Positions 1 through 5,537 of a stretch of DNA of 8,918 nt are shown one piece after another. A program made the position numbers and the translations under genes. Below the pieces are notes generated by a model that was given only the letters and a program-made list of their open reading frames with translations, did no database searches and was not told where the DNA came from. The number at the start of each line of letters is the position of its first letter. Position 1 is the stretch's first letter. Source of the DNA: Bryobacteraceae bacterium (GTDB taxonomy: Bacteria; Acidobacteriota; Terriglobia; Bryobacterales; Bryobacteraceae); assembly GCA_030039005.1 (NCBI GenBank), contig JASHQT010000676.1, positions 1 to 8,918 of the forward strand, read 5' to 3'.

Positions 1-1
1 T

Positions 2-475
2 CCCTTAACCCTGGCCGTCTCCATCCAGGTCAATTTCGCTCCGCCGTCTCCCCTCGGGACCTGGCAAAGCGTCACAGCCTGGCTGGAGATCCCAGATCAA
101 TCCTCCGGCAGCAACGGCGGCATCACGACCGGCTCTGGCGCAACCGCAGGCAGCGGCGCGACCGCCGTAGGCACATGGGCACCTATCGACATTGGTAACC
201 TAAGCGCCTCCGGCACGCTGGTAACCGCGTTCCCGCTCGGCAGCGGAGCCAATCCGAACCAGAACACGACGTGCAGGCTGTACCTCACATCCAACTCAGC
301 CATCACGAATAACCCGCTGGTGCGCGCGACGCTCTCGGGTGCCAGTCCCAACGTGACGTTTACGCTGGTCTCGACCGCCAGCGGCAAGCCTTCCTCAGCC
401 TCGAACGTCACAACGTTCTTAGCGCAAGGACTGACGCTCACCAACGAAGGCAACCAGACGGTCTCGGCAAGATGA
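2..475 (+). CDS. Tail-like structural protein, 3' end only
   Basis: This is the last 157 codons of a gene that enters from the left edge; no start is visible. The frame is open from base 2 to a TGA at 473-475. The product is rich in Thr, Ser, Gly, Ala and Asn, with almost no Lys and little charge, and reads as alternating short beta strands (for example TWQSVTAWLEIPD early, NVTFTLVSTASG late). That composition and the fibronectin-III-like strand pattern resemble beta-rich segments of phage central tail or tail-fibre proteins. Its stop overlaps the ATG of the next gene by 4 nt (ATGA), so the two are probably translationally coupled, or they are one protein split by a frameshift. The tail assignment rests on style and context, not on a recognised catalytic motif. 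Confidence 0.6.
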   Translation, partial: PLTLAVSIQVNFAPPSPLGTWQSVTAWLEIPDQSSGSNGGITTGSGATAGSGATAVGTWAPIDIGNLSASGTLVTAFPLGSGANPNQNTTCRLYLTSNSAITNNPLVRATLSGASPNVTFTLVSTASGKPSSASNVTTFLAQGLTLTNEGNQTVSAR

Positions 476-1686
476 TTACTGGGATCTCGGCCTTGGTGGG
501 CAGCGTGCCGTCTAATCCGCCCGCCAATTGGGGCTACGTCCTGATCGGTGTGCAGGGCAACAACAGCCCGACCGTAGCGAGCAATCAGCAGACGCTAACG
601 GGCGTACAGACGGCCGCAGGCATCGTACCCGCGCCGCCGAACGGCGACGGCTTCAACGGCCAGTCTTCCTTCGTCTTTCAGACCCCGACAACAGGCACGC
701 AGTGGACGGTCTACCTGGTCTCTGGTCTCACCGTCAGCGGCAAGTTTCAGCCGAACAACATCGTCCCAAACATCACGCCGTCCGCGGTGATTACAATCGG
801 CAGCAGCACGGGGGTTATCGACGCTTCGCAGGCTATCGCGACCAGCATCGCCGCGCAACTGAGTGTCACTGAAGGACAGCTTGGGATCACACCGGCGTCG
901 CTAGATGCTAGTACCTACCTGGTTGACGGCACTATCGTTGCTAATTTGCTGGCTTCCAGTAACCTGATTACGCTGTCGGCACAGATCGCTAACGGCATCA
1001 TAGGCACGGCCCAGTGCGGACAGATCTCAGTTAGTGTCCTTACGGCTGGTACGGCGACCTTCAGTGGCACCGCGACTTTTGAGGCTGTCTCAAGTGGCCC
1101 ATCCGTCGTGATCGCCTCAACAGCGATTGAGTTGACCGGGGCTTCTGGTTATTCAGTTGAAGTTACGTCTACGGCCGTGACGCTCTCGGGCGGCGCGTCC
1201 AGCGTGACTATTAACAATTCGGAAATTGAGATTCAGAATGGGTCTAACACCTTAACGGTTTCGTCCAGTGAAATCGAACTTGTCAATGGTTCGTATTCGG
1301 TAACCGTGGAGGCATCACAGATCCTTCTGGAGTACAGCGGTGGCCCGAGCCTTGCCTTGAATTCGGGCGACATCGTAATCACAATCCCGTCCGGCGCCAC
1401 CATGACCGCCTCCGGCACGACGCTAGAGTTAGCCTACGGCAGTACGTCCACCACCATCGACGGTTTCGGGAAGATTACGGTGGCAAGTCCGAGTAGTGCA
1501 GAAGTGGAACTCACAGACGGCGAAATCACTCTTGTTTCGGCGAGTGCCGCGAATACCCTTGTCCTTGCCGCTGCAACGGCAACAACCGCTTCAGCAGGCA
1601 GCGAAACCCTTCCGAGTGCTCCGCAAGGCTTCCTAGAAGCGACACTCAATGGAAACACGATAAAAATCCCCTACTACGCGAACTAA
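472..1686 (+). CDS. Phage tail-fibre / tail-tip-like beta-repeat protein
   Basis: A 404-residue protein with no signal peptide or membrane segment. Residues 1-100 look like a fibronectin-III-type beta domain. Residues 115-185 (IDASQAIATSIAAQ, then LVDGTIVANLLASS) resemble the segment after the Fn3 domains in lambda gpJ-like central tail proteins, where motifs of the type DGTI-ANLI and AQI-NG recur. Residues 209-358 are about nine tandem 16-17-residue repeats with alternating hydrophobic residues, as in the trimeric beta-helix or beta-prism of tail spikes. The C-terminus (GFLEATLNGNTIKIPYYAN) resembles the short terminal strand pair found at the end of many tail proteins. The ATG lies in the ATGA overlap with the preceding stop. 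There is no Shine-Dalgarno within about 20 nt (GAAGG at 445-449 is too far), so the start depends on coupling or frameshifting. A bacterial surface adhesin is the main alternative. Confidence 0.65.
   Translation: MITGISALVGSVPSNPPANWGYVLIGVQGNNSPTVASNQQTLTGVQTAAGIVPAPPNGDGFNGQSSFVFQTPTTGTQWTVYLVSGLTVSGKFQPNNIVPNITPSAVITIGSSTGVIDASQAIATSIAAQLSVTEGQLGITPASLDASTYLVDGTIVANLLASSNLITLSAQIANGIIGTAQCGQISVSVLTAGTATFSGTATFEAVSSGPSVVIASTAIELTGASGYSVEVTSTAVTLSGGASSVTINNSEIEIQNGSNTLTVSSSEIELVNGSYSVTVEASQILLEYSGGPSLALNSGDIVITIPSGATMTASGTTLELAYGSTSTTIDGFGKITVASPSSAEVELTDGEITLVSASAANTLVLAAATATTASAGSETLPSAPQGFLEATLNGNTIKIPYYAN
1096..1545 (+). repeat. Nine tandem 16-17-residue beta repeats (protein level)
   Basis: Codons 209-358 of the tail-like gene encode about nine degenerate units. 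Examples are SSVTINNSEIEIQNGS, NTLTVSSSEIELVNGS and YSVTVEASQILLEYSGG. Each has two short strands, roughly (S/T)-V-x-V and (E/T)-I-x-L, followed by a Gly/Ser turn. The DNA copies are diverged, so this is a structural repeat and not a recent tandem duplication. It fits a trimeric beta-helical fibre shaft; the phase and exact unit borders were assigned by eye. Confidence 0.6.
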
Positions 1687-1692
1687 CTACCC

Positions 1693-1947
1693 ATGAAAAA
1701 ACTTGCTTATCTTCTGTTCTGCGCTACCCTTCTACTCGCACAGGACAGTGCTCTGCCCTTCAATGAGCCGTTGGAACAAGACGGAAACACCGTTGTCATC
1801 CAGCCCGACAACGACGCGCTGAAAATCTCGATAGCCCCAACTAATCTCCAGGCGTGGCGGCTCACGGTGAACGCCCGCGTGACCACTACGGACGGTCAAC
1901 GTCTAGACTGTCGCGTCAGCGGTTCTGTACATGAAAACAGCGTTTGA
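1693..1947 (+). CDS. Small exported protein of unknown function
   Basis: An 84-residue protein starting 6 nt after the tail-like gene stops. The N-terminus (MKKLAYLLFCATLLLAQDSA) is a clear secretion signal: two Lys, then about 13 hydrophobic residues, then a possible signal peptidase I site after LLLA near residue 16. The Cys at residue 10 sits inside the hydrophobic core after Phe and does not make a good lipobox. The mature part of about 65 residues alternates polar and hydrophobic positions and contains one Cys (DCRVSG near the end); it looks like a small beta domain. No Shine-Dalgarno is visible before the ATG (upstream bases are AACTAACTACCC), so translation probably depends on the upstream gene. 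Its stop overlaps the next start. I do not recognise a family. In a phage setting a periplasmic lysis or tail accessory role is possible, but nothing in the sequence demonstrates it. Confidence 0.6.
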   Translation: MKKLAYLLFCATLLLAQDSALPFNEPLEQDGNTVVIQPDNDALKISIAPTNLQAWRLTVNARVTTTDGQRLDCRVSGSVHENSV

Positions 1948-2579
1948 GCGCACAAACGGAAAATGTCGTGGAGAAGACCGACGAAACTAAGGGCACGGGC
2001 CGAGAGCGACTCATCCAAGCCGTCACTACACCGCTAGCATTTTTTACATTGGGGGTGCTTATCGTTGAAGCACTCCTAGGGGGATTGGGAGGTTTCCGAC
2101 TTTCCGGAGCAGATCGTACCAATGCTTTTTACTGGATGGTTACGATCATCGTTTTCCTGATCTTGCTTGTGGCCGGACTCGCGGTTTTTCGCCCTGAAGC
2201 CCTTGCTGGGGCCCGTCCTGACAATGGACTCAAGGCAGAGAATCAAAAGATTAAAGACCAACTTCGCCAAAGCCAGGGTGAAAGAACCCTTCTTCAAGCC
2301 AACGTACAGCAGCTGGAGGAACGCAATCGCGTTCTGGAAATGGAGAAAGATTCCTTGGCGACTAAGTTGGCGAAGCTTGACTCACTGAAATCAAGGATTG
2401 TAGCGATTCTGGTCGCTCGCGGGTCCGCGGAATTAGTAGAGATCAACAACGCTTTGGGCATCGTGACCGGAAGTCCTGAGCACAACCTGGTGCTAGCCAT
2501 AATCGGCAGATTGGCGGAAGATGGAAAAGTTGTTCGCGATACAAGTAAGGGCGGCTATTACTACGCTCTGAAGGGATAA
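1944..2579 (+). CDS. Two-TM protein with coiled coil and winged-helix-like C-terminus
   Basis: A 211-residue protein. Residues 1-25 are polar and basic. Two membrane segments follow at about 27-48 (LAFFTLGVLIVEALLGGLGG) and 62-82 (FYWMVTIIVFLILLVAGLAV). Residues 95-146 form a Lys/Glu/Gln-rich heptad-like coiled coil. Residues 148-211 look like a compact winged helix: a helix at RIVAILVARG, helices ELVEINNALG and NLVLAIIGRLAEDG, and a wing ending in GGYYYALKG. With two TM helices and basic flanks, both ends are probably cytoplasmic. The start is a TTG overlapping the previous stop (TTGA). There is an in-frame stop at 1932-1934 and no ATG between it and the TTG; GTG 1968 is the only nearby alternative. 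Position after tail-like genes hints at a holin-like or membrane sensor role, but I know no family that proves either. The base composition looks more AT-rich than in the flanking genes. Confidence 0.7.
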   Translation: MSAQTENVVEKTDETKGTGRERLIQAVTTPLAFFTLGVLIVEALLGGLGGFRLSGADRTNAFYWMVTIIVFLILLVAGLAVFRPEALAGARPDNGLKAENQKIKDQLRQSQGERTLLQANVQQLEERNRVLEMEKDSLATKLAKLDSLKSRIVAILVARGSAELVEINNALGIVTGSPEHNLVLAIIGRLAEDGKVVRDTSKGGYYYALKG

Positions 2580-2584
2580 CGAGA

Positions 2585-2612
2585 GGGCTCTGCGATCCGG
2601 GTATCCGAGCCC
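2585..2612 (+). terminator. Possible terminator hairpin between convergent genes
   Basis: GGGCTC at 2585-2590 pairs perfectly with GAGCCC at 2607-2612, and GAT 2594-2596 can add pairs with ATC 2603-2605. It lies 6 nt after the stop of the membrane protein, between two convergent genes, where a terminator is expected. There is no T tract on either side, so it could instead be a plain inverted repeat. Its right arm overlaps the first bases of the 20-bp repeat. Confidence 0.3.
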
Positions 2613-2630
2613 GTTATCCAGCATTATCGG
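2611..2630 (+). repeat. 20-bp repeat element, copy 1
   Basis: The sequence is CCGTTATCCAGCATTATCGG. It matches copy 2 (4294-4313) at 17 of 20 positions and copy 3 (8566-8585) at 15 of 20, with no gaps and in the same orientation. The last ten bases are invariant in all three copies. The ends are partly dyad-symmetric (CCG-TA at left, TATCGG at right). This copy lies between the end of the tail-like operon and the esterase stop. Confidence 0.6.
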
Positions 2631-2702
2631 AGGCTATTGAGGTTCCTCACCGACGCCCAGGCCAAAGACATCCCGGGCTACAAACCCGCCCCGTCGGTAG
2701 GC

Positions 2703-4223
2703 CTATGGCGCCGTCAGCTTATCGAAATAAGATTGGAAGAACGCGAGCTGCCCCTCGGTGGGCGACTGCGCGCCCTCGGGCGGATCGCCGAGCACCATCA
2801 CGGTCGGGATCTTTCCGTCATACGCTGGCCACTTTGCCAGACCTTTGCCGTTCGGGTTGCCGTTCTTCGCGAAATTCACCCAATAGGACGACATCTCGTC
2901 CGCCACCTGCCGGTCACTATCGGTCCACGTCCGGCTATTGTCCAGATGGCCGAATGCGTAGAGAATCTCGGAAACATGCGTGGCGCTGCCATGCGGTCCT
3001 GGCGCGAACGGACCTCTTGCGTTCGGTAAGCGGGGTGGCTGCTCGGTGAAGAAGTACACGAACGCTTTCGCTTTGCCCGGCTTCTCCGCTAGCCGGGCCC
3101 AGTTGCGCATAACGAACGCCATTTCGTCGCGCCCCGAATAGAAAGCCGATTCACGCGCTTGTTCATCCGAGCCGGCCGGATAGAGTTTCAAATAAGCATC
3201 GGCCAGGTCGCCGAATCGCGCCCGCGCTTGCTCCATAAACTCGGCCGCCGATTTCGGATTACCTCCGAAGGACTCGTCTCGGTTCGATCCAGCAAGCACC
3301 GGCAGCTCCATCTGCTTACCGGCGGCGAAGACTTTTCCCGGATCCTGGGGAATCAGCCATCCATCCACCACCGGACCCGTTCCGCGTCCCGCTTTCTGAA
3401 TCGCGTCGGCAGGCGTCGCCCGTAGATCCGCGAGCGACTTTGCTCCCAGTTTGTCTGCCAGCTTCACGCCCTCTTGTTCGGCATCCGCCAGCGTGCCCAA
3501 CGGGGCGATCCGCGCAGTCGACCAGGCGCTGCTTTCGCCGATGGCGCGTACGAACAGGCCTTTCGCCGCTGGTATGGTCATTAAGTTCGCCACCATTCCA
3601 GCACCGGCCGATTCCCCGAAAATGGTGACGTTCTTCGGGTCGCCGCCGAATTGAGCGATGTTGCGCTTTACCCATTCCAGCGCCACGATGGAATCGAGCA
3701 CGCCAAAGTTCGCCGCGCCGCGCCGATCCGATTCCTTGGTCAGCTCAGGATGGGAGAAGAAGCCGAGGGCGCCGAGCCGGTAGTTGAAAGTCACCACTAC
3801 CGCGCCCTTCTGCGCCAGCGCCGCACCGTCATACATGGGCTGCGATCCCGAGCCGCCGTTGTAACCCCCTCCGTAGATCCACAGCATAACCGGGCGCTTT
3901 TCGCCGGCCGCTTTCGCACCCGTCCATACGTTTAGGTACAAGCAATCCTCATTCATTTTCTGATTGCCGCCCTGCATACACACTGGGCCGAACTCATCGG
4001 CCTTGCGCGTTCCTTCCCAATGCGCGGCCGGCTCCGGCGCGCGCCAGCGAAGATCGCCGACCGGCGGCGCCGCATAAGGAATGCCCTTGAAGACCCGCAC
4101 CTCCGGGCTTTCCGCTGTGGTTCCAGAGATCAGACCGGTGTCGAGTCGCACGGCATCGTCAGTCGCCGCGCTGGCCGTACCGAACGCGAATAAGACAGTC
4201 GTAACAAACGCTACTCGATTCAT
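2703..4223 (-). CDS. Secreted carboxylesterase type B
   Basis: A 506-residue serine hydrolase of the alpha/beta fold that hydrolyses carboxylic esters, probably in the periplasm or outside the cell. I chose the ATG at 4223-4221 and not the longer frame opening at 4364. It has GGGGGA 6 nt upstream and gives a textbook signal peptide (MNRVAFVTTVLFAFGTASA, cleavage near residue 19). Family signatures appear in order: FKGIPYAAPPVGDLRW at 46-60, EDCLYLNVW at 92-100, oxyanion-hole IYGGGYNGG at 116-124 (Tyr in place of the common His), NYRLGALGFF at 147-156, nucleophile elbow GESAG at 203-207 with Ser205, acidic residue Glu317 in SNRDES, and His416 in THVSEILYAFG. The triad is therefore complete and the length is normal. 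Substrate cannot be read from sequence. The gene is monocistronic, convergent with the tail-like operon, and lies between two 20-bp repeats. Confidence 0.95.
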   Translation of the reverse strand: MNRVAFVTTVLFAFGTASAATDDAVRLDTGLISGTTAESPEVRVFKGIPYAAPPVGDLRWRAPEPAAHWEGTRKADEFGPVCMQGGNQKMNEDCLYLNVWTGAKAAGEKRPVMLWIYGGGYNGGSGSQPMYDGAALAQKGAVVVTFNYRLGALGFFSHPELTKESDRRGAANFGVLDSIVALEWVKRNIAQFGGDPKNVTIFGESAGAGMVANLMTIPAAKGLFVRAIGESSAWSTARIAPLGTLADAEQEGVKLADKLGAKSLADLRATPADAIQKAGRGTGPVVDGWLIPQDPGKVFAAGKQMELPVLAGSNRDESFGGNPKSAAEFMEQARARFGDLADAYLKLYPAGSDEQARESAFYSGRDEMAFVMRNWARLAEKPGKAKAFVYFFTEQPPRLPNARGPFAPGPHGSATHVSEILYAFGHLDNSRTWTDSDRQVADEMSSYWVNFAKNGNPNGKGLAKWPAYDGKIPTVMVLGDPPEGAQSPTEGQLAFFQSYFDKLTAP

Positions 4224-4245
4224 CTTGCATCCCCCGCGTTCAAGC

Positions 4246-4251
4246 AGTATA
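4246..4251 (-). promoter_or_regulatory. Candidate -10 box of the esterase gene
   Basis: On the minus strand this reads TATACT, one mismatch from TATAAT. It would give a start about 15-17 nt before the esterase ATG, leaving just room for the GGGGGA ribosome site at 4235-4230. No good -35 box is present at 16-18 bp spacing, so the promoter may need an activator or be wrong. Repeat copy 2 (4294-4313) would lie about 55-75 bp upstream of the start. Confidence 0.3.
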
Positions 4252-4293
4252 TAGGATTTCTCTGGTAGGAGCTGAACGCTATGCACGCACCGA

Positions 4294-4313
4294 CCGTTAG
4301 CGCGCATTATCGG
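4294..4313 (+). repeat. 20-bp repeat element, copy 2
   Basis: The sequence is CCGTTAGCGCGCATTATCGG. It is in the same orientation as copies 1 and 3 and identical to copy 1 except at positions 7, 9 and 10. It lies upstream of the esterase start on its far side, so copies 1 and 2 together bracket that one gene and its promoter region, about 1.68 kb from copy start to copy start. Confidence 0.6.
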
Positions 4314-4633
4314 TATTATCACTGCTCCACTTTCCCCAGAGACACCGCTCGTGCGATAAGGCAATTACGCGCCCTGGAGCAGCGAATCTGCTGGAGCTAG
4401 GGTCGGTGGAGAGGGCGGCCGCCGCTGGGAACCGTGTTTAAGTGCAGGACACGGAGTTGAAAACGCTTCGGATCTGCGACTTGAGTGCTCTAGATCGGAA
4501 TCCGCTTCGGTGAAGGCATTTTGTTGTTGACCACAACGGGCAGGAGTGATATCCTCGATTACATTCGTACTATAAGTTCTGGGAAGAAAGTACCAGGGGC
4601 GAAAGGTGTCTTGTGGTTAAGACAGACTTGTAG
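4314..4633. other. Intergenic stretch without a recognisable gene
   Basis: About 320 bp between repeat copy 2 and the response-regulator remnant. All frames are broken or short. A frame from about 4518 reads ILLLTTTGRSDILDYIRTIS and on to VPGAKGVLWLRQ, with a faint receiver-domain flavour, but it is in a different frame from the HTH gene downstream and ends in stops. It may be an older part of the same decayed gene. I see no RNA gene or convincing promoter here. Confidence 0.4.
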
Positions 4634-4846
4634 ATCGATGAAACAATCGGATCGGGCCGCCGTGATGCCAAGGTAGTTCTCTGTAAGGCGGCTCTGCGTT
4701 CGGCCCCAAAAAAACTCGTCAATGCAGCTGCCGGCCGCTACTAGATGTACGCGCCTGTGTATTAGCACGAGTCACGGGACAGGTTCCGATGCCACAATCC
4801 TCAAGACTGGGAGCAGGCTTTCGTTAAAGCCGCAAACCTATCGGAA
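4634..4846 (+). pseudogene. Decayed receiver/linker part of a response regulator
   Basis: The reading frame of the downstream HTH gene continues upstream to a TAG at 4631, interrupted by TAG at 4742 and 4763. Between the stops it reads protein-like. RRDAKVVLCKAALRSAPKKL then VNAAAGRY resembles strand beta4 to helix alpha5 of NarL-type receiver domains, and NPQDWEQAFVKAANLSE leads directly into the HTH domain. TAG 4742 follows AGRY where this family often has Trp (TGG), so it may be a point mutation. The likeness was judged by eye and there is no intact phospho-acceptor Asp region. The alternative is chance open frame. Confidence 0.35.
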
Positions 4847-5104
4847 ATGCACCAGATTCACCGCATCGCCGCGGCGGAAACGGGGCCGACCCCGCGCGAG
4901 TTGGAAATAGAGGACCTTCTCTGCCGCGGTTATTCCCAGCAGAATATCGCTGCCATTTTCGGCCGCTCCGTAAGCACCATCTCAGTACACGTCACGAGCC
5001 TTTATAGAAAACGTGGTGTACACACTCAGGTAGAGTTGCTTTTAGCGTACTTGGAGCGAAAAGGGATCTTCGTTTTTCAGGATGGAGAAACTGATAGCTG
5101 TTGA
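4847..5104 (+). CDS. LuxR-type HTH DNA-binding protein, probably a truncated regulator
   Basis: An 85-residue product. Residues 14-73 form a GerE/LuxR-family four-helix HTH: the TPRELEIEDLL opening helix, the GYSQQNIAAIFGRSVSTISV helix-turn-helix, then HVTSLYRKRGVHTQVELLLAYL. Full LuxR-type response regulators have about 210 residues with a receiver domain; here only the DNA-binding part is intact and the upstream frame carries two stops. ATG 4847 has no clear Shine-Dalgarno (CGGAA directly abuts it), so whether it is expressed is doubtful. If made, it could bind DNA without phosphorylation control. The next gene is 433 bp downstream on the same strand, so regulation of the cytochrome gene is possible but unproven. 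Confidence 0.6.
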   Translation: MHQIHRIAAAETGPTPRELEIEDLLCRGYSQQNIAAIFGRSVSTISVHVTSLYRKRGVHTQVELLLAYLERKGIFVFQDGETDSC

Positions 5105-5291
5105 TTTGCAGCCTGTCCCAAATCTCGCAAACGCCTTGAGGACTTAACCGGGAGGTGTTTCACCCCTGCTGTTGCTTCGCCGCTCTCTGTACTTTTTCCC
5201 CTCCTGTTTTTTGTGCGCCGTTCCTTGCGGAGTGCTAGTCTCTTTGCAACGTTGGACTCACTCACCGGCGTCGATCGGTCAATCCACTTTC

Positions 5292-5309
5292 ATAGTGAAC
5301 GTACACTAT
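5292..5309. promoter_or_regulatory. 18-bp dyad, candidate operator
   Basis: ATAGTGAACGTACACTAT reads the same on both strands except at one position in each half (8 of 9 pairs match). It is in the intergenic region upstream of the cytochrome gene, about 230 bp before its ATG. The size fits a dimeric transcription factor site. By chance roughly one dyad this good is expected somewhere in a window of this length, so the location is the main support. Confidence 0.35.
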
Positions 5310-5332
5310 TGGCGGTCCCGGCAGACTGTGAT

Positions 5333-5348
5333 AACTTTCTCAAAAGTT
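5333..5348. promoter_or_regulatory. 16-bp inverted repeat next to a possible promoter
   Basis: AACTTT-CTCA-AAAGTT, a perfect 6-bp inverted repeat with a 4-bp centre. It overlaps the place where the -35 region would fall for the GATAAT at 5366-5371, so a protein bound here could control that promoter. Confidence 0.25.
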
Positions 5349-5365
5349 GAAAAGAAATACGACGG

Positions 5366-5371
5366 GATAAT
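5366..5371 (+). promoter_or_regulatory. Possible -10 box before the cytochrome gene
   Basis: GATAAT, one mismatch from consensus. A TTGAAA at 5347-5352 is present but only 13 bp away, shorter than the usual 16-18 bp. The transcript leader would be about 160 nt. Weak evidence. Confidence 0.2.
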
Positions 5372-5501
5372 GTAAGTAATTCGCACAGCTTTGCGCGCGA
5401 AAAAACTCTCGCTCGTGCTCAGACACAGGAGGGGGCGGCTTCCAGAGGCCGAGTCGCAACCGCTGTAAAGCACTCCAGGCAGCATTCATACGGCCTCAGG
5501 G

Positions 5502-5514
5502 TGTAGGTACTACA
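5502..5514. promoter_or_regulatory. Short perfect palindrome TGTAG-GTA-CTACA
   Basis: Perfect 5-bp arms with a 3-bp centre, ending 6 nt before the ribosome site of the cytochrome gene. It could be an operator or a small hairpin in the mRNA leader. The half-site resembles the TGTA/TACA half-sites of BlaI/CopY-type repressors, but in the opposite order, so no assignment is made. Confidence 0.25.
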
Positions 5515-5520
5515 AATCCT

Positions 5521-5528
5521 AAGGAGAG
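5521..5528 (+). promoter_or_regulatory. Ribosome binding site of the cytochrome gene
   Basis: AAGGAGAG lies about 10 nt before ATG 5538 and is the strongest Shine-Dalgarno in the window. It fixes the cytochrome start, since no competing in-frame start lies nearby. Confidence 0.7.
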
Positions 5529-5537
5529 ATCGTCATT

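Larger units (their letters stand above)
5105..5537. other. Regulatory-looking intergenic region before the cytochrome gene
   Basis: 433 bp with no convincing gene. It contains pyrimidine-rich tracts near 5190-5212, three short dyad-symmetric sequences (5292-5309, 5333-5348, 5502-5514), an AT-rich stretch with a possible -10 box, and the ribosome site of the cytochrome gene. A TTG-started frame at 5172-5375 exists but lacks a ribosome site and family resemblance. Confidence 0.5.

Noticed and set aside
97..453. Minus-strand ORF opposite the first tail-like gene
   Set aside because: Mirror frame of a Thr/Ala/Val-rich coding strand; the plus frame is open from the edge, continues the operon and has a coupled stop.
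2637..3029. Plus-strand ORF with GGAGG at 2629-2633 before a TTG
   Set aside because: Most of it is antisense to the esterase 3' end, the ribosome site spacing is only 3 nt, and the product has no protein-like character beyond the first 20 or so residues.
4224..4364. 47-residue N-terminal extension of the esterase
   Set aside because: The extension runs through repeat copy 2 and the putative promoter, while ATG 4223 has a good ribosome site and gives a perfect signal peptide.
5150..5215. GGTG-TTT-CACC hairpin followed by T-rich tracts, as a terminator of the HTH gene
   Set aside because: The stem is only 4-6 bp and the T runs are 30 bp or more downstream, so it does not have terminator form.
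5172..5375. ORF with a hydrophobic N-terminus between the HTH gene and the cytochrome gene
   Set aside because: TTG start without a ribosome site, no family likeness, and it runs across the dyads and AT-rich promoter-like stretch.
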